Source: Microtetraspora sp. NBRC 16547 (GTDB lineage Bacteria > Actinomycetota > Actinomycetes > Streptosporangiales > Streptosporangiaceae). Taken from it: 64,000 nucleotides of DNA. This document shows positions 1 through 8,534 of this stretch, one piece after another. The position numbers and the translations under genes were made by a program. Under the pieces are notes generated by a model that did no database searches, had not been told where the DNA came from, and saw only the letters and a list, made by a program, of their open reading frames with translations. Positions within the stretch are counted from its first letter, which is position 1; every line of letters starts with the position of its first letter. The stretch spans positions 1 to 64,000 of the forward strand of contig NZ_BSSE01000030.1 in the NCBI RefSeq assembly GCF_030268965.1, given 5' to 3'.

Positions 1-1175
1 TGAAAGGCGTCGCCGTTGGGGGGAGTCTCGCCATAGGCGAAGGCACCTCCACGGTGGGAGGCTTTCCCGCATCCGGAAGCAGGCCGCTGCTCCGCGGCCG
101 GAGCGCCGTTGTGGACGGTGCCGCTGCCGGCAGACGTGGGTGCCGCGCAGTCCTTATCGGGGGCAAGGGCTGAACTGCCGTCCGACCTCCAGGACTTCGC
201 CCGCGAGGTGATCTGATCCCACCACTCGGAATCACACGGCCCAGGCGGAGAAGGACGCTCGTCTCGCGAAAAGAACTCCAACGATCCGAAGAACTCCGCC
301 ACGCCCGCCCCCTCCCCGACTATTCGAACGCGCATCTGAATAATGCCACACTCGAACACGCATTCGCAACGGATTCACAATGCATTTTTGCGGGGCGTCT
401 ATTTATAATGGAATTTCGCGATATGTCCTCTTTTCTATGGCGGACGCGGCGTGGCCATCGCCTGTGCTGTTACCGGTGTGACGCCCCCCAAGTCTCGTCT
501 GTATGGGTAGGTCGGTCTTGTCTAGCGTTCAGCCGTCGTCTCATCGCTCGGGGCGGGTGCTGTGCTGTACGCCGCCGCCTACCGGTTCATCCCACTCCAC
601 TCGGGGCTGAGCGATATTCCTGGTGTGTGGACGCCCGGTGGGTGGTTGAACGGGGTCGAGTGCGCGACGACTCCGGACGGTCCGCAGTTTCCGATGGCTT
701 GATGGCTTGCGTGCCTGCGAACGTGCGGCATCCTGGCGTCGCGTCGTGTCGCGATCCCGTGACGGGAGCGCGACACAGCACCATGTCGGCTTTCAGTGCG
801 CGGAAGTTGTGAGACGGTTCGACGATTTGTAGCGGTTTTCGATTCGCCTATGGGGGGAAGGCGGCAGATGCGACGACATGGTGTGAATTCTGGAAAAGAG
901 GGATATTTTACGGCCAGTCCCTGGTGAAATGTCAGAATCAAATAGAAACCCGAAGCGAGGGGATGTCGCCCTCGCAGATCGGCGCAGCGCAACACCGCTG
1001 TGAGGTCGCTGGCAGGGGTCGGGGCGGCACGATGTTGTGTCGCTGACAGGGATCGGGGCGGCGCGACGTTGTGCGAGGTCGCCGTCGAGGTCGCCGTCAT
1101 GTGGCCTCCGCCGCCACGCACGGGCATGCGTCCATCGGCCGATGCTGTGCCTCGCCGGAGCGTCAGAATGGGTTC
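1..1175. other. Gene-poor stretch with no supported coding sequence
   Basis: No reading frame here has a convincing product. The segments around 300-420 and 830-960 are clearly less GC-rich than the rest of the window, as in promoter or decayed DNA, and a TATAAT hexamer is present at 404-409. An open frame from 37 to 213 ends in a plausible-looking hydrophilic tail, but it has no recognisable domain and a stop just upstream, so it is not called as a gene. Confidence 0.5.
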
Positions 1176-1691
1176 ATGGTCGTCTCCCGAATACCTGCTT
1201 TGGCACCCGGCGCACCTTCGAAGGTGCGGGCGCGCCTTCGAATGCTGGCTCTGCTCGAGATGGGCAACATCCCGTTTCAGGCGTTGGTCTGGTTCGGGCT
1301 GGTCGGCCTGCCTGTGACGACGGCGAACTTCGTGGGGTTCGCCCTGGTCGCGGTTCTTCTGACTCAAGGCGCGCTCTACTGGGCGGCCAAGCTGCGCCAA
1401 CTGCGTAAGCCGGGCGTCCTCCCCGGGGCGCAGGCCTTTCTGATCGCGCGAGTGACCGACGTCCCGCTGCTGGTGACCGGGCTGACGATCACCGCCGGTG
1501 CCGTCGTAGCCGATCCTGGGCGCGATTCGTGGCCCGGCCTGGCGTTCGCGCTCTTCGCGGTGCTCGAATACATCAACTACTTCCACGTGCAGCTCATGCA
1601 TGACACTGCGGCGGATTTGCGCAGTCTGGCGAACGGCGGGTTGCGGCCGTCGCACCTCGCCCGTGATCTGGCCCGCCATCGGCGGCGGTGA
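1176..1691 (+). CDS. Small multi-pass membrane protein of unknown function
   Basis: A 171-residue protein with about four hydrophobic segments, near residues 27-45, 48-66, 86-108 and 116-136. The C-terminus is rich in Arg and His and presumably cytoplasmic. The ATG at 1176 was preferred to an in-frame upstream ATG at 1071 because the extra N-terminus is Arg/Cys-rich and looks non-coding, while the segment after 1176 leads directly into the first membrane helix. I do not recognise a family and infer no function. It lies on the same strand as the downstream efflux gene but is separated from it by a repeat-rich gap. Confidence 0.6.
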   Translation: MVVSRIPALAPGAPSKVRARLRMLALLEMGNIPFQALVWFGLVGLPVTTANFVGFALVAVLLTQGALYWAAKLRQLRKPGVLPGAQAFLIARVTDVPLLVTGLTITAGAVVADPGRDSWPGLAFALFAVLEYINYFHVQLMHDTAADLRSLANGGLRPSHLARDLARHRRR

Positions 1692-1723
1692 CGAGGCTTC
1701 GGGCCGGCTGCCGCCGAATCCCG

Positions 1724-1872
1724 CGATCGGTATGGGTTCCGCGACCGGTACGGGGGCCCTCGTGGGTTCTCCGATCGGTGCGTGGGTTCCGCGATCGGTA
1801 TGGGTTCCGCGATCGGCGCATGGGTTCCCCGATCGGTGTGTGGGTCCCTCGTGGGTTCTCGATCGGTACGGG
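1724..1872 (+). repeat. Degenerate tandem repeat, unit about 18-20 bp
   Basis: The motif GATCGGTRYGGGTTCCGC recurs about six or seven times with small length changes (starts near 1724, 1779, 1799, 1817, 1837, 1860). Two copies are extended by a GGGCCCTCGTGGGTTCT-like insert. The repeat fills the gap between the small membrane protein and the MFS gene, ends about 60 bp before that start codon, and belongs to no recognised gene. Confidence 0.75.
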
Positions 1873-1932
1873 GGGCGGCGAGTGGCCAGATGGGACGACA
1901 GATGGCGACGCAGTGTTGCTATCGTTAGCGAC

Positions 1933-3570
1933 ATGATGTCGCCAAATGCCCGCAAGGGTTGGCTGCCCCTCGTCGTGCTCGCGCTGGGGACGTCGATGAT
2001 CGTCGTGGACGCGACGATCGTGAACGTCGCCGTTCCGGCGATCATCGCGGATCTGCGCCTGACCGCGACCGACGTTGAGTGGGTCAACTCCATCTATTCG
2101 TTGACGTTCGCGGCGTTGCTCATCCCGCTCGGCCGTACGGGCGATCTGCGCGGCAGACGCCGCCTCTTCGCGTCGGGGGTCGCCGTCTTCCTGCTGGCCA
2201 GCGTCCTGGCCGCCGCCGCGAGCAGCGGTCCGACGCTGATCGGCGCCAGGGTCGTCCAGGGCGTAGGGGCGGCCATGGTCATCCCGATGACCCTCGCCAT
2301 CATCAACTCCACCTACACCGGCAGACAGCGCGTGATCGGGTTCGCCGTCTGGGGCTCGGTCATCGGCGGCATGGCAGGCGTCGGCCCGCTGGTCGGCGGC
2401 TGGCTCGTCACCGAGTACGGCTGGCGCTCCGCGTTCTGGGTCAACCTGCCCATCGGGGCGTTGATCCTCCTTGGCACGCTCCGCGTGCCCGACTCGCGAG
2501 ACGAGCACGCCTCCGGCCATGACCCCCTGGGCATCCTGCTCACGGTGATCGGCACGACCTCGGTCGTCTTCGCACTCATCGAAGGCCAGAAGTACGGCTG
2601 GCTCACCCCGCTGCGGCCCGCGGACCTTCTCGGCGTGCGATTCGAGGGTGTCACCCCCGTCCCCTTCGCGTTCGGCATCGGGGTCGTAGCCCTGATCGCG
2701 CTGGTGCTGGTCGAGCGGGCCAGGGGGCGGGTGGGACGTCCCGTCCTGATCGACCTGACGCTGTTCGCGCTGCCGAGCTTCCGGTACGGCGCGATGGCCG
2801 CGATGGTCGTGGCGCTGGGCGAGTTCGGGTTGATCCTCGTGCTGCCGCTGTTCCTGCAGTCGGCGCTCGGCTACAGCGCGTTCCAGACCGGGTTGGTGAT
2901 CGCCACGCTGGCCCTGGGCACCTTCTTGGCCGGCGGCATGGTCCCCGGCCTGGTCAAGAAGGCGAGCTCGCGGATGGTGGTGCAGATCGGCGTCGGCCTG
3001 GAAGTCGTCGGCGCGCTCGGCATCGCCCTGTCGATCGACGCCGAGATGAGCCCGTGGCGGCCGGTCCCATGGCTGGTGGTCTACGGGCTGGGGATCGGGT
3101 TCGCGTCGGCGCAGCTCGCCAGCGTGCTGATGGCCGATGTGCCGCCCAGGCAGTCGGGCCAGGCGTCCGGGCTGCAGAGCACGGTACGCCAGGTCGGCGC
3201 GGCCCTCGGGGTCGCGGTGCTCGGCGCGGTGCTGGTCACGGGGCTCGGCTCGTCGGTCGAGCGGCACCTGGACGACTTCCCGGCCCAGGTACGGACCGAG
3301 GTGGCGCACGCCGTGCAGGAAAGCGGGGGAGTGGCCATCGCCGGGCTGCGCGAGCCGGAGATCCACGCGGCGGCGGTGGCGGCCTCCGCGGAGACGACCC
3401 GCCGCGTCACGCTGCTCACGGCGCTGATCCTGCTGGCAGGTGTGGGGGCCACGCTCCTACTTCCGCGTGCCGCCGCGCCCGGCCGCGGCCACACCGAAGC
3501 CCTGGCCGACGGCGGAGCCGAGACAGGCGACGACGAGCAGGAGAGATCGACAATGGAGCGGGTCGACTAA
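1933..3570 (+). CDS. MFS drug efflux transporter, DHA2 (14-TM) type
   Basis: A 545-residue integral membrane protein of the major facilitator superfamily. It has the length and hydrophobicity of the 14-helix DHA2 drug:proton antiporters (EmrB/QacA type). The motif VVDATIVNVAVP at residues 24-35 is the DHA2 helix-1 signature, and the GRTGDLRGRRR loop at 67-77 is MFS motif A. A GPLVGGWL motif C-like stretch follows near residue 155. The ATG at 1933 was chosen because the track-long upstream extension runs through the tandem repeat; an alternative ATG lies three bases later. The C-terminal 40 residues are hydrophilic. A TetR regulator follows on the same strand, a common pairing for regulated efflux, but the substrate cannot be told. 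Confidence 0.9.
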   Translation: MMSPNARKGWLPLVVLALGTSMIVVDATIVNVAVPAIIADLRLTATDVEWVNSIYSLTFAALLIPLGRTGDLRGRRRLFASGVAVFLLASVLAAAASSGPTLIGARVVQGVGAAMVIPMTLAIINSTYTGRQRVIGFAVWGSVIGGMAGVGPLVGGWLVTEYGWRSAFWVNLPIGALILLGTLRVPDSRDEHASGHDPLGILLTVIGTTSVVFALIEGQKYGWLTPLRPADLLGVRFEGVTPVPFAFGIGVVALIALVLVERARGRVGRPVLIDLTLFALPSFRYGAMAAMVVALGEFGLILVLPLFLQSALGYSAFQTGLVIATLALGTFLAGGMVPGLVKKASSRMVVQIGVGLEVVGALGIALSIDAEMSPWRPVPWLVVYGLGIGFASAQLASVLMADVPPRQSGQASGLQSTVRQVGAALGVAVLGAVLVTGLGSSVERHLDDFPAQVRTEVAHAVQESGGVAIAGLREPEIHAAAVAASAETTRRVTLLTALILLAGVGATLLLPRAAAPGRGHTEALADGGAETGDDEQERSTMERVD

Positions 3571-3849
3571 GTGCCCCTCCCGTCAATCTTTGCCCCGTCG
3601 CGTCGCCCAGAACGGCACCTCGCTGCGTTGTCGCCCCACCCACGAAAACTCCTCGCAAGCTCGGACTTTCCGCGGGGCCCGGGAATGTCGGCCGTAGGCT
3701 CCGCTACGAGCTCCTCCTCCGCCTTGCGATGCACCGCCCTGGACACCGCTCCTTCCGGGCAAACCTTGCCGGTCACGGCACCAGGAACGGCTTCATGCCG
3801 GGGAGGTCGCGCGGGGCCGGATACTGGAAGGCCGGCACTGGAGGTGGAG

Positions 3850-4497
3850 ATGCCAAGGATCAGCGCGGCGACCGTCGCCGACCATAGGGCCAACCAGCAC
3901 GCCGCCCTGCTCGACGCGGCGCGCGTGGTCCTGGCGGAACAGGGAGTCCAGGCGCTCACGCCGGCGGCCGTGGGGGCCCGGGTCGGCCTCGCCCGATCGA
4001 GCGTCTATCGCTACTTCGCCTCGACCGCGGACATCCTCGCCCAGCTCGTTGAGGACGCCTTCCCCCGGTGGCTGATCCGCCTGCGCGCCTCCCTGCGGGA
4101 CGCGGGTGACGGCGCGATCTTCGACGACAGGATCCGCGCGTACGGCACGGCGGTGCTGGACTTCGTCGGCAGCCCCGACTACGCGCTCGTCCCGGCGTTG
4201 CAGGCGGTCGGGCTGCCCGACGAGTGCCGGGAACGCGTGGACGAGCTGCACGAGTCGCTGATCGAGCCGCTCAGAGAGGCGCTGGACGAGGCCGGGTACG
4301 ACCACGCGGGCCTGCGCGCCCACCTCGCGTGGGGCGTCCTCCGTGCGGGATCCCGCCTCCTGAGCGACGAGGAGCGGAAATCCGGCCGGCAGCGGCCGTC
4401 CGGTGACGAGCGGCAACCCCATGAGGAACATCCCGAGGAACATCCCGACGAGATCGTCAGGGTGACCCTCGACACTCTCTGCCGCGCCCTCCGCTGA
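3850..4497 (+). CDS. TetR/AcrR-family transcriptional regulator
   Basis: A 215-residue regulator. Residues about 15-60 form the TetR DNA-binding domain, with helix-turn-helix text ALTPAAVGARVGLARSSVYRYF. The remainder is a helical ligand-binding domain with an acidic, His-containing tail (PHEEHPEEHPDE). The ATG at 3850 follows GGAGGTGGAG and matches the family N-terminus; an in-frame ATG at 3685 would add a low-complexity leader. It lies 279 bp after an efflux gene on the same strand and most simply represses it in response to a drug, which is inference from context. Confidence 0.88.
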   Translation: MPRISAATVADHRANQHAALLDAARVVLAEQGVQALTPAAVGARVGLARSSVYRYFASTADILAQLVEDAFPRWLIRLRASLRDAGDGAIFDDRIRAYGTAVLDFVGSPDYALVPALQAVGLPDECRERVDELHESLIEPLREALDEAGYDHAGLRAHLAWGVLRAGSRLLSDEERKSGRQRPSGDERQPHEEHPEEHPDEIVRVTLDTLCRALR

Positions 4498-4542
4498 CCG
4501 GCCCGGCTGCCGCCCGGGTTCCGAAGGGCCGTGGATTTCCTC

Positions 4543-4574
4543 GGCGGGCGGCCGGGACTGTCCGGCTGCCCGCC
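4543..4574. terminator. Hairpin after the TetR gene
   Basis: GGCGGGC at 4543-4549 pairs with GCCCGCC at 4568-4574, with further CCGG pairing inside. There is no long T tract, so it is a terminator candidate only. Confidence 0.35.
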
Positions 4575-4770
4575 GTCGCCTTCTGTTGACCGGCTCGGCC
4601 TCCGGGGCGATCAAGGCTGTGCTTTCACCCTCGGCCGTGTGGCTGGTTCTGTGGCCGGCGATATTCCCATCTGTCTCGTTGCGAACTTCCGTTTCGCAAA
4701 CAAGATGCCGACATTCTGGAATGATCGCGGGATATTCCTCGCGTACTTCGAGACTGACGGACAGTGACTG

Positions 4771-6111
4771 ATGCCCCCCATGGATCAAATCGCCGCCTTC
4801 ACGTCGGACCATCCAGTCGGTACCGCCCTCATCTGCGCTTTCGCCCTGATCATTCTGGTCCTCGGATATTTCGTGCTTCGCGCCGCGTATCGGGTGTTGG
4901 CCGACCTTTTCCGACGTTTCGCCGCACCCCGCCCGGCGGAGGACATTCTCACGATCGTCGCCGCGACCATCGCCACGGGCGTGTCCGCGCAGGGCATGTG
5001 GCGTTTCTCGGGCGACGTCCTGGGATTCGACGGCCCCCTCCGCCTCCTGCTCTTCGCCTTCATCGAAGTCGCCGTCATCACCAGTGCCGTACGGGCCCGC
5101 CGGAACATGAGGGAGAACTATTCAGCGGGCATCGACGGCATCGCCGTGTGGGTGTTCACCTGCCTGTCGGCCGTGCTGTCCAGCATGGACGCCCGTAGCG
5201 TGGCCGAGGCGCTGTTCCGGCTCGCTGCCCCGCTCGTCGCGGCGTGGCTGTGGGAACGCGGCATGGCGATCGAACGGCACCGCATCACTGGGCGGGCCCG
5301 AATCAACTGGCGGATCACCCCGGAGCGCGTCATGGTCCGGATCGGGCTGGCGGAGGCCGGCGACCGCACCGCGAGCGAGGTGGACGCCCATCGCAGGCTC
5401 ACCCGCGTGGCACTGGCCGCCAAGCGTGCTCGCGCGCTGCGCGCGGCCGGGGCGTCCGACCGGAAGATCCGCGCCGCGCTCACCAAGCTCGACCGGGCGA
5501 TGGACCAGGCGGTGGAGTACACCGGTCTGGCCGTCGACTCGGCCCGGCAGCAGGCGTTGCTGTCCCAGATCGGTGCGCTCTACAACACGTCCGCGCTGAT
5601 CGACCTGAGCCCGCCCGTCCCGTGGGCGCCCGAAGAGGAGAACAAGAACCAGCAGACCGCGCAGGCCGGGCATCCCTCGCATCCCGCCCTCCTCGCCGCA
5701 GCGGGCCTGGCGGGCGCCACCGTACCGGCCGGACCCGGAACTCCGGCAGGCGCGGCGCTCCTCGATGACGACGATGACGAGGACCTGGAGATGGTGGAAC
5801 CGGCCCCTCCGGTCGACACGGCGCAGCGCGCCGCGCTGATGCGCGCCGCGCGTCAGTACTGGGACAGGGAGATCGAGCGCCGCTTCGTTCCTCGCGCGGC
5901 CGACATCGCGCACGAGATCGGCATTCCGCTGGCGACCGCCCGGGAGTATCGCGCGCTCTGGAAGCTGGAGCCCAAGGCCCACGCCCTGTTGGAGACCGTG
6001 TACAACGAGCACGGGATCATCGACACCGGGACGTTTCCGGCGATCACCACGCTCGAGAGCGTCCTGACCGTGAACGGCTCCGCCGCCCCAGCACTGACCG
6101 CCCAGCACTGA
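4771..6111 (+). CDS. Large membrane protein with hydrophilic C-terminal domain, unrecognised
   Basis: A 446-residue protein. The N-terminal 160 residues hold about four membrane helices (near 15-40, 58-80, 85-105 and 125-155). A long charged region follows (VDAHRRLTRVALAAKRARALRAAGASDRKIRAALTK in pieces), then an Ala/Pro-rich linker, an acidic run DDDDDEDLE near 332-341, and a C-terminal segment (about 360-420) that reads like a small helical DNA-binding domain. The overall plan recalls membrane proteins of actinobacterial mobile elements, but no relaxase, integrase or transfer gene is nearby and I assign no function. The start could be the ATG at 4771 or 4780. The 100 bp upstream are relatively AT-rich and probably contain its promoter. 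Confidence 0.7.
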   Translation: MPPMDQIAAFTSDHPVGTALICAFALIILVLGYFVLRAAYRVLADLFRRFAAPRPAEDILTIVAATIATGVSAQGMWRFSGDVLGFDGPLRLLLFAFIEVAVITSAVRARRNMRENYSAGIDGIAVWVFTCLSAVLSSMDARSVAEALFRLAAPLVAAWLWERGMAIERHRITGRARINWRITPERVMVRIGLAEAGDRTASEVDAHRRLTRVALAAKRARALRAAGASDRKIRAALTKLDRAMDQAVEYTGLAVDSARQQALLSQIGALYNTSALIDLSPPVPWAPEEENKNQQTAQAGHPSHPALLAAAGLAGATVPAGPGTPAGAALLDDDDDEDLEMVEPAPPVDTAQRAALMRAARQYWDREIERRFVPRAADIAHEIGIPLATAREYRALWKLEPKAHALLETVYNEHGIIDTGTFPAITTLESVLTVNGSAAPALTAQH

Positions 6112-6250
6112 CCGCCGACACTGACCGCCGACACTGACCGCCGACACAGACCACCCGGCGCTGCCCTACGCCGACCGTTCAGCACGGACCGTTCAGCACG
6201 GACCGTTCAGCACGGACCATTCAGTACGGACCATTCAGTACGGACCGTTC
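6087..6250. repeat. Two adjacent short tandem repeats
   Basis: At the 3' end of the preceding gene an about 13-bp unit (ACTGACCGCCGAC) repeats four to five times up to about 6150. From about 6174 a second unit of 14 bp (GACCGTTCAGCACG, later GACCATTCAGTACG) repeats six times and runs into the stop codon of the convergent gene at 6249. The two arrays fill nearly the whole gap between convergent genes. Confidence 0.8.
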
Positions 6251-6830
6251 AGTAGCGGCGGGCCCAGCGAGGTTCGACGTTCGTCCACGCCTCCTCCCAG
6301 CGTCGCTGGTTGCGGCGCTGCATGATCCACCGGAGGAGGCCGACGAGCATCGCCAGCACGGCGGCGATCCCGGACAGCGACGCGAGGGCGATGATCGCGG
6401 TCGCCATGATGATCTCCAGTGTGCTCGCGGGTTCGCGGGACGGCTGGTCGTCCGCGTTGACCCAGACGCGCACCTCCGTGCCGGGCGTGGCTGTGCTCGC
6501 CACCGGGATCACCGCCTGGTGGATCCCGCCATCGGGCGTGTGCCAGCGGGCGCCAGCCCGGAAATCGGCGGCCCCGCCGAGCCGCGCCGTCCGCGCCGGG
6601 GAAGGCTGCTCGTACAGCATCGCGGTCACCTGGTGTTTGCCCGCGTTCTCCGTCTGTGCGGTGACGTACGCCGATCGGGTCGCGTAGTACGTCGCAAGCG
6701 GCATGATCACGGAGAAGAGGAGGAGCAGCGTGATCAGGATCGCCGACTCCGCGTGATCGGCTGTACGGCGCAGCGGATTGCGGTCCAGCCCCAGGAATCT
6801 GGCGGCTCTCGCCGGTACGCGCGTATTCAT
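6249..6830 (-). CDS. Rv1733c-like membrane protein of the dormancy island
   Basis: A 193-residue protein with a soluble domain between two membrane segments, near residues 28-50 and 138-165. The N-terminal text (ARFLGLDRNPLRRTADHAE followed by the first helix) is the hallmark of the actinobacterial Rv1733c family, whose M. tuberculosis member is a DosR-regulon membrane antigen of unknown biochemical role. The internal region has the family's extracytoplasmic pattern (WHTPDGG). The start at 6830 is the only ATG directly before this conserved N-terminus. It is divergent from hsp20, and a DosR-box-like site lies 72 bp upstream. The last codons overlap a 14-bp tandem repeat. Confidence 0.82.
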   Translation of the reverse strand: MNTRVPARAARFLGLDRNPLRRTADHAESAILITLLLLFSVIMPLATYYATRSAYVTAQTENAGKHQVTAMLYEQPSPARTARLGGAADFRAGARWHTPDGGIHQAVIPVASTATPGTEVRVWVNADDQPSREPASTLEIIMATAIIALASLSGIAAVLAMLVGLLRWIMQRRNQRRWEEAWTNVEPRWARRY

Positions 6831-6901
6831 CCCACACCTCCACACGTGCTCGAAGCTAGGGAATCCCCATCGCCGGGCACAGTGCTGATCGGCCCAGGTC
6901 A

Positions 6902-6921
6902 GCAAGGACCTTCGTCCGTTC
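6902..6921. promoter_or_regulatory. Candidate DosR-type box (Rv1733c-like gene)
   Basis: Contains AGGAC-CTTC-GTCCG, a near-palindrome matching the DosR box core GGGACTWWAGTCCC at most positions. It lies in the divergent region, 72 bp before the minus-strand start at 6830. Confidence 0.45.
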
Positions 6922-7015
6922 CTCCGTCGGCCCGCGTGCCGGGCGGAAGGCAGCGGGCGGGCCGGGGTCGGGGTTCGTTCGGAGGGTTCGCGGTTCCGGC
7001 CGATGGTCCCCACCG

Positions 7016-7035
7016 CCAGGGACCTGTGGCCCTGC
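7016..7035. promoter_or_regulatory. Candidate DosR-type box (hsp20)
   Basis: Contains GGGAC-CTGT-GGCCC at 7019-7032. It lies 63 bp before the preferred hsp20 ATG at 7098, or 45 bp before the alternative at 7080, a typical activator-site distance. It shares the half-sites GGGAC/GGCCC with the other island sites. Confidence 0.6.
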
Positions 7036-7097
7036 CGCACCGCCCCACGTCTGGTGATGTTCTGGAGGTGTAGGCGCGCATGAGAAGGGAGTCGGAG

Positions 7098-7541
7098 ATG
7101 GGTGCCATCGCACGCAGGGAGGCCGGGTGGCCCTTCCCGGACCTGCTGGAGTGGCTGGAGTCGCCGATGATGGGGCTGCGCACGACGGCGGAGCTCATCC
7201 GGATAGAGGACTACGTGGAGGGCGACCGCTACGTCGTGCGGGCCGAACTGCCCGGCATCGACCCCTCCAAGGACGTCGACATCACCATCACCAACGGGGT
7301 GCTGGAGATCCGCGCGGAGAAGACCCAGCAGACGAGGGAGCGTCGCCGCTCCGAATTCCACTACGGAGCGCTCTACCGGTCCCTCACCCTGCCACCCGAC
7401 GCGCGGGAGGACGATGTCCAGGCCATGTACAAGGACGGTGTCCTCGAAGTGAGCGTCGGCCTGGAGAAGGAGAAGAAGATCGAGGGACGGAAGATCCCGA
7501 TCCAGCGGACGGCGGGAGAGGAGCAGCCGACCGGGGAGTGA
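7098..7541 (+). CDS. Hsp20/alpha-crystallin small heat-shock protein
   Basis: A 147-residue ATP-independent holdase chaperone of the cytoplasm. The alpha-crystallin domain spans about residues 32-130, including the family motifs VRAELPGIDPSKDVDITI and the C-terminal GVLEVSV strand. A short IXI-like KIPIQR motif follows. The ATG at 7098 has AAGGGAG six bases upstream; an in-frame ATG at 7080 with GGAGG eleven bases upstream would add six residues. M. tuberculosis HspX (Acr), the best-known DosR target, is of this family, and a DosR-type box lies upstream here. Its 3' end converges on the CBS-BON gene across a terminator hairpin. Confidence 0.93.
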   Translation: MGAIARREAGWPFPDLLEWLESPMMGLRTTAELIRIEDYVEGDRYVVRAELPGIDPSKDVDITITNGVLEIRAEKTQQTRERRRSEFHYGALYRSLTLPPDAREDDVQAMYKDGVLEVSVGLEKEKKIEGRKIPIQRTAGEEQPTGE

Positions 7542-7579
7542 TCCGGGGGAGTGACCCGGCTGAACGGGCCGAACGGGCG

Positions 7580-7605
7580 AAGGGCGGGAGCGTCTCCCGC
7601 CCTTT
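7580..7605. terminator. Bidirectional terminator hairpin between hsp20 and CBS-BON gene
   Basis: AAGGGCGGGAG at 7580-7590 pairs perfectly with CTCCCGCCCTT at 7594-7604 around a 3-nt loop, followed by TTCTC. It lies between convergent genes. Confidence 0.75.
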
Positions 7606-7669
7606 CTCGCTGCTTTGGGCACCGCCCCGCGTAGAGGGCGCGTCCGGACTGGGATCCGTCCGGAAGCCG

Positions 7670-8371
7670 CTACTTACGGCCCCAGCGCGAGGTGTCGTCC
7701 TCTCCCCACTCCAGCCTGTCGACGACATCGACCACGCCGTGGACCCGCCGCGCCATGGCGACCACGATCGCGGCGTCGCTGCGCCGGGTCGTCCATCCGG
7801 TCAGCGTGACGATCCCCTGCCACACCTCGACCTCGATCTGCGAGGTCTCCAACCAGAGCGAATTCCCGACGACGTCGTCGCGAACCTCCTTGGCGATTTG
7901 AGTGTCGCTGCGTACGAACACCCGGAGCATGTCCTGGCGGCTGATGATGCCGATCAGAATGCCCTCCGCGTCCACCACCGGCAGTCGCTTGACCCCGTGC
8001 TGGTCCATCAACCGGATCGCGGACACGACGGAGGCCCCAGGCGGGATCGTCACCGCGGGGGACGTCATCAACTCAGCGGCGGTGTCACCGTGGGCGGTGT
8101 CCTTGATGCTGTGGTTCTTCTCCGTCAGGCGGTGCCGCAGCCGGGAGCGCAGCGGCGGCTGGTAGCCCTCCCGGTAGTACTGCTCCTTGAACTGTTCCTT
8201 GCGCAGCAGGTCGGCCTCGGAGATGACCCCGATCACATGTCCCTCGCCGTCGACCACGGGTACGGCGCTGACGCTGTGTGCGATGAGCACTTCGGCGACG
8301 TCTTTGAAAGGAGTGCTTCCGTTGACCGACACCACATGCGTGGTCATGACGTCCTTCACTTTGACGCGCAT
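7670..8371 (-). CDS. CBS-CBS-BON domain protein
   Basis: A 233-residue soluble protein. Two CBS motifs (about 5-62 and 93-150) form a Bateman module that in this family binds adenosine nucleotides. They contain VKDVMTTHVVSV and AELMTSPAVTI. A BON domain follows at about 160-225 (IEVEVWQGIVTLTGWTTRRSDA), a fold often linked to membrane or osmotic stress. The ATG at 8371 has GGAGG six bases upstream; an adjacent ATG at 8374 has poor spacing. A DosR-type box lies 66 bp upstream. M. tuberculosis carries CBS proteins in its DosR regulon, and a second CBS-BON gene lies at 12277, so a nucleotide-sensing role under energy stress is a reasonable inference. Confidence 0.9.
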   Translation of the reverse strand: MRVKVKDVMTTHVVSVNGSTPFKDVAEVLIAHSVSAVPVVDGEGHVIGVISEADLLRKEQFKEQYYREGYQPPLRSRLRHRLTEKNHSIKDTAHGDTAAELMTSPAVTIPPGASVVSAIRLMDQHGVKRLPVVDAEGILIGIISRQDMLRVFVRSDTQIAKEVRDDVVGNSLWLETSQIEVEVWQGIVTLTGWTTRRSDAAIVVAMARRVHGVVDVVDRLEWGEDDTSRWGRK

Positions 8372-8436
8372 CATGTGCCTCCAAACACGGTCAGGGAATG
8401 CCTGCACCAATCAAAGTGGCGCCGGACGGCGGCGGG

Positions 8437-8456
8437 CAGAGGTCGTAAGTCCCAAA
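8437..8456. promoter_or_regulatory. Candidate DosR-type box (CBS-BON gene)
   Basis: Read on the minus strand it is TTTGGGAC-TTAC-GACCT, very close to the DosR consensus TTSGGGACTWWAGTCCC. It lies 66 bp before the gene start at 8371 and is one of the best single matches in the island. Confidence 0.6.
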
Positions 8457-8534
8457 CCGGAGGGCCGTTCGGGCATATGAATCCGCCCATGATCGCTTCA
8501 CATCGCCTCACGTCCGTTCTGACACCCTCTTCCA

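Noticed and set aside
37-213. Open frame ending in ELPSDLQDFAREVI as a possible gene tail
   Set aside because: A stop lies at 34-36, no start or domain is visible, and composition is not clearly coding.
408-812. 134-codon plus-strand frame with ATG near a TATAAT hexamer
   Set aside because: Cys/Arg/Trp-rich composition without a domain, typical of a chance frame in GC-rich DNA.
579-3366. Long minus-strand frames opposite the first genes
   Set aside because: Arg/Gln/His/Asp-rich shadow translations of the efflux gene and repeats.
1-6245. Integrated mobile element in the accessory left end
   Set aside because: No integrase, transposase, relaxase, attachment-site duplication or flanking tRNA is visible.
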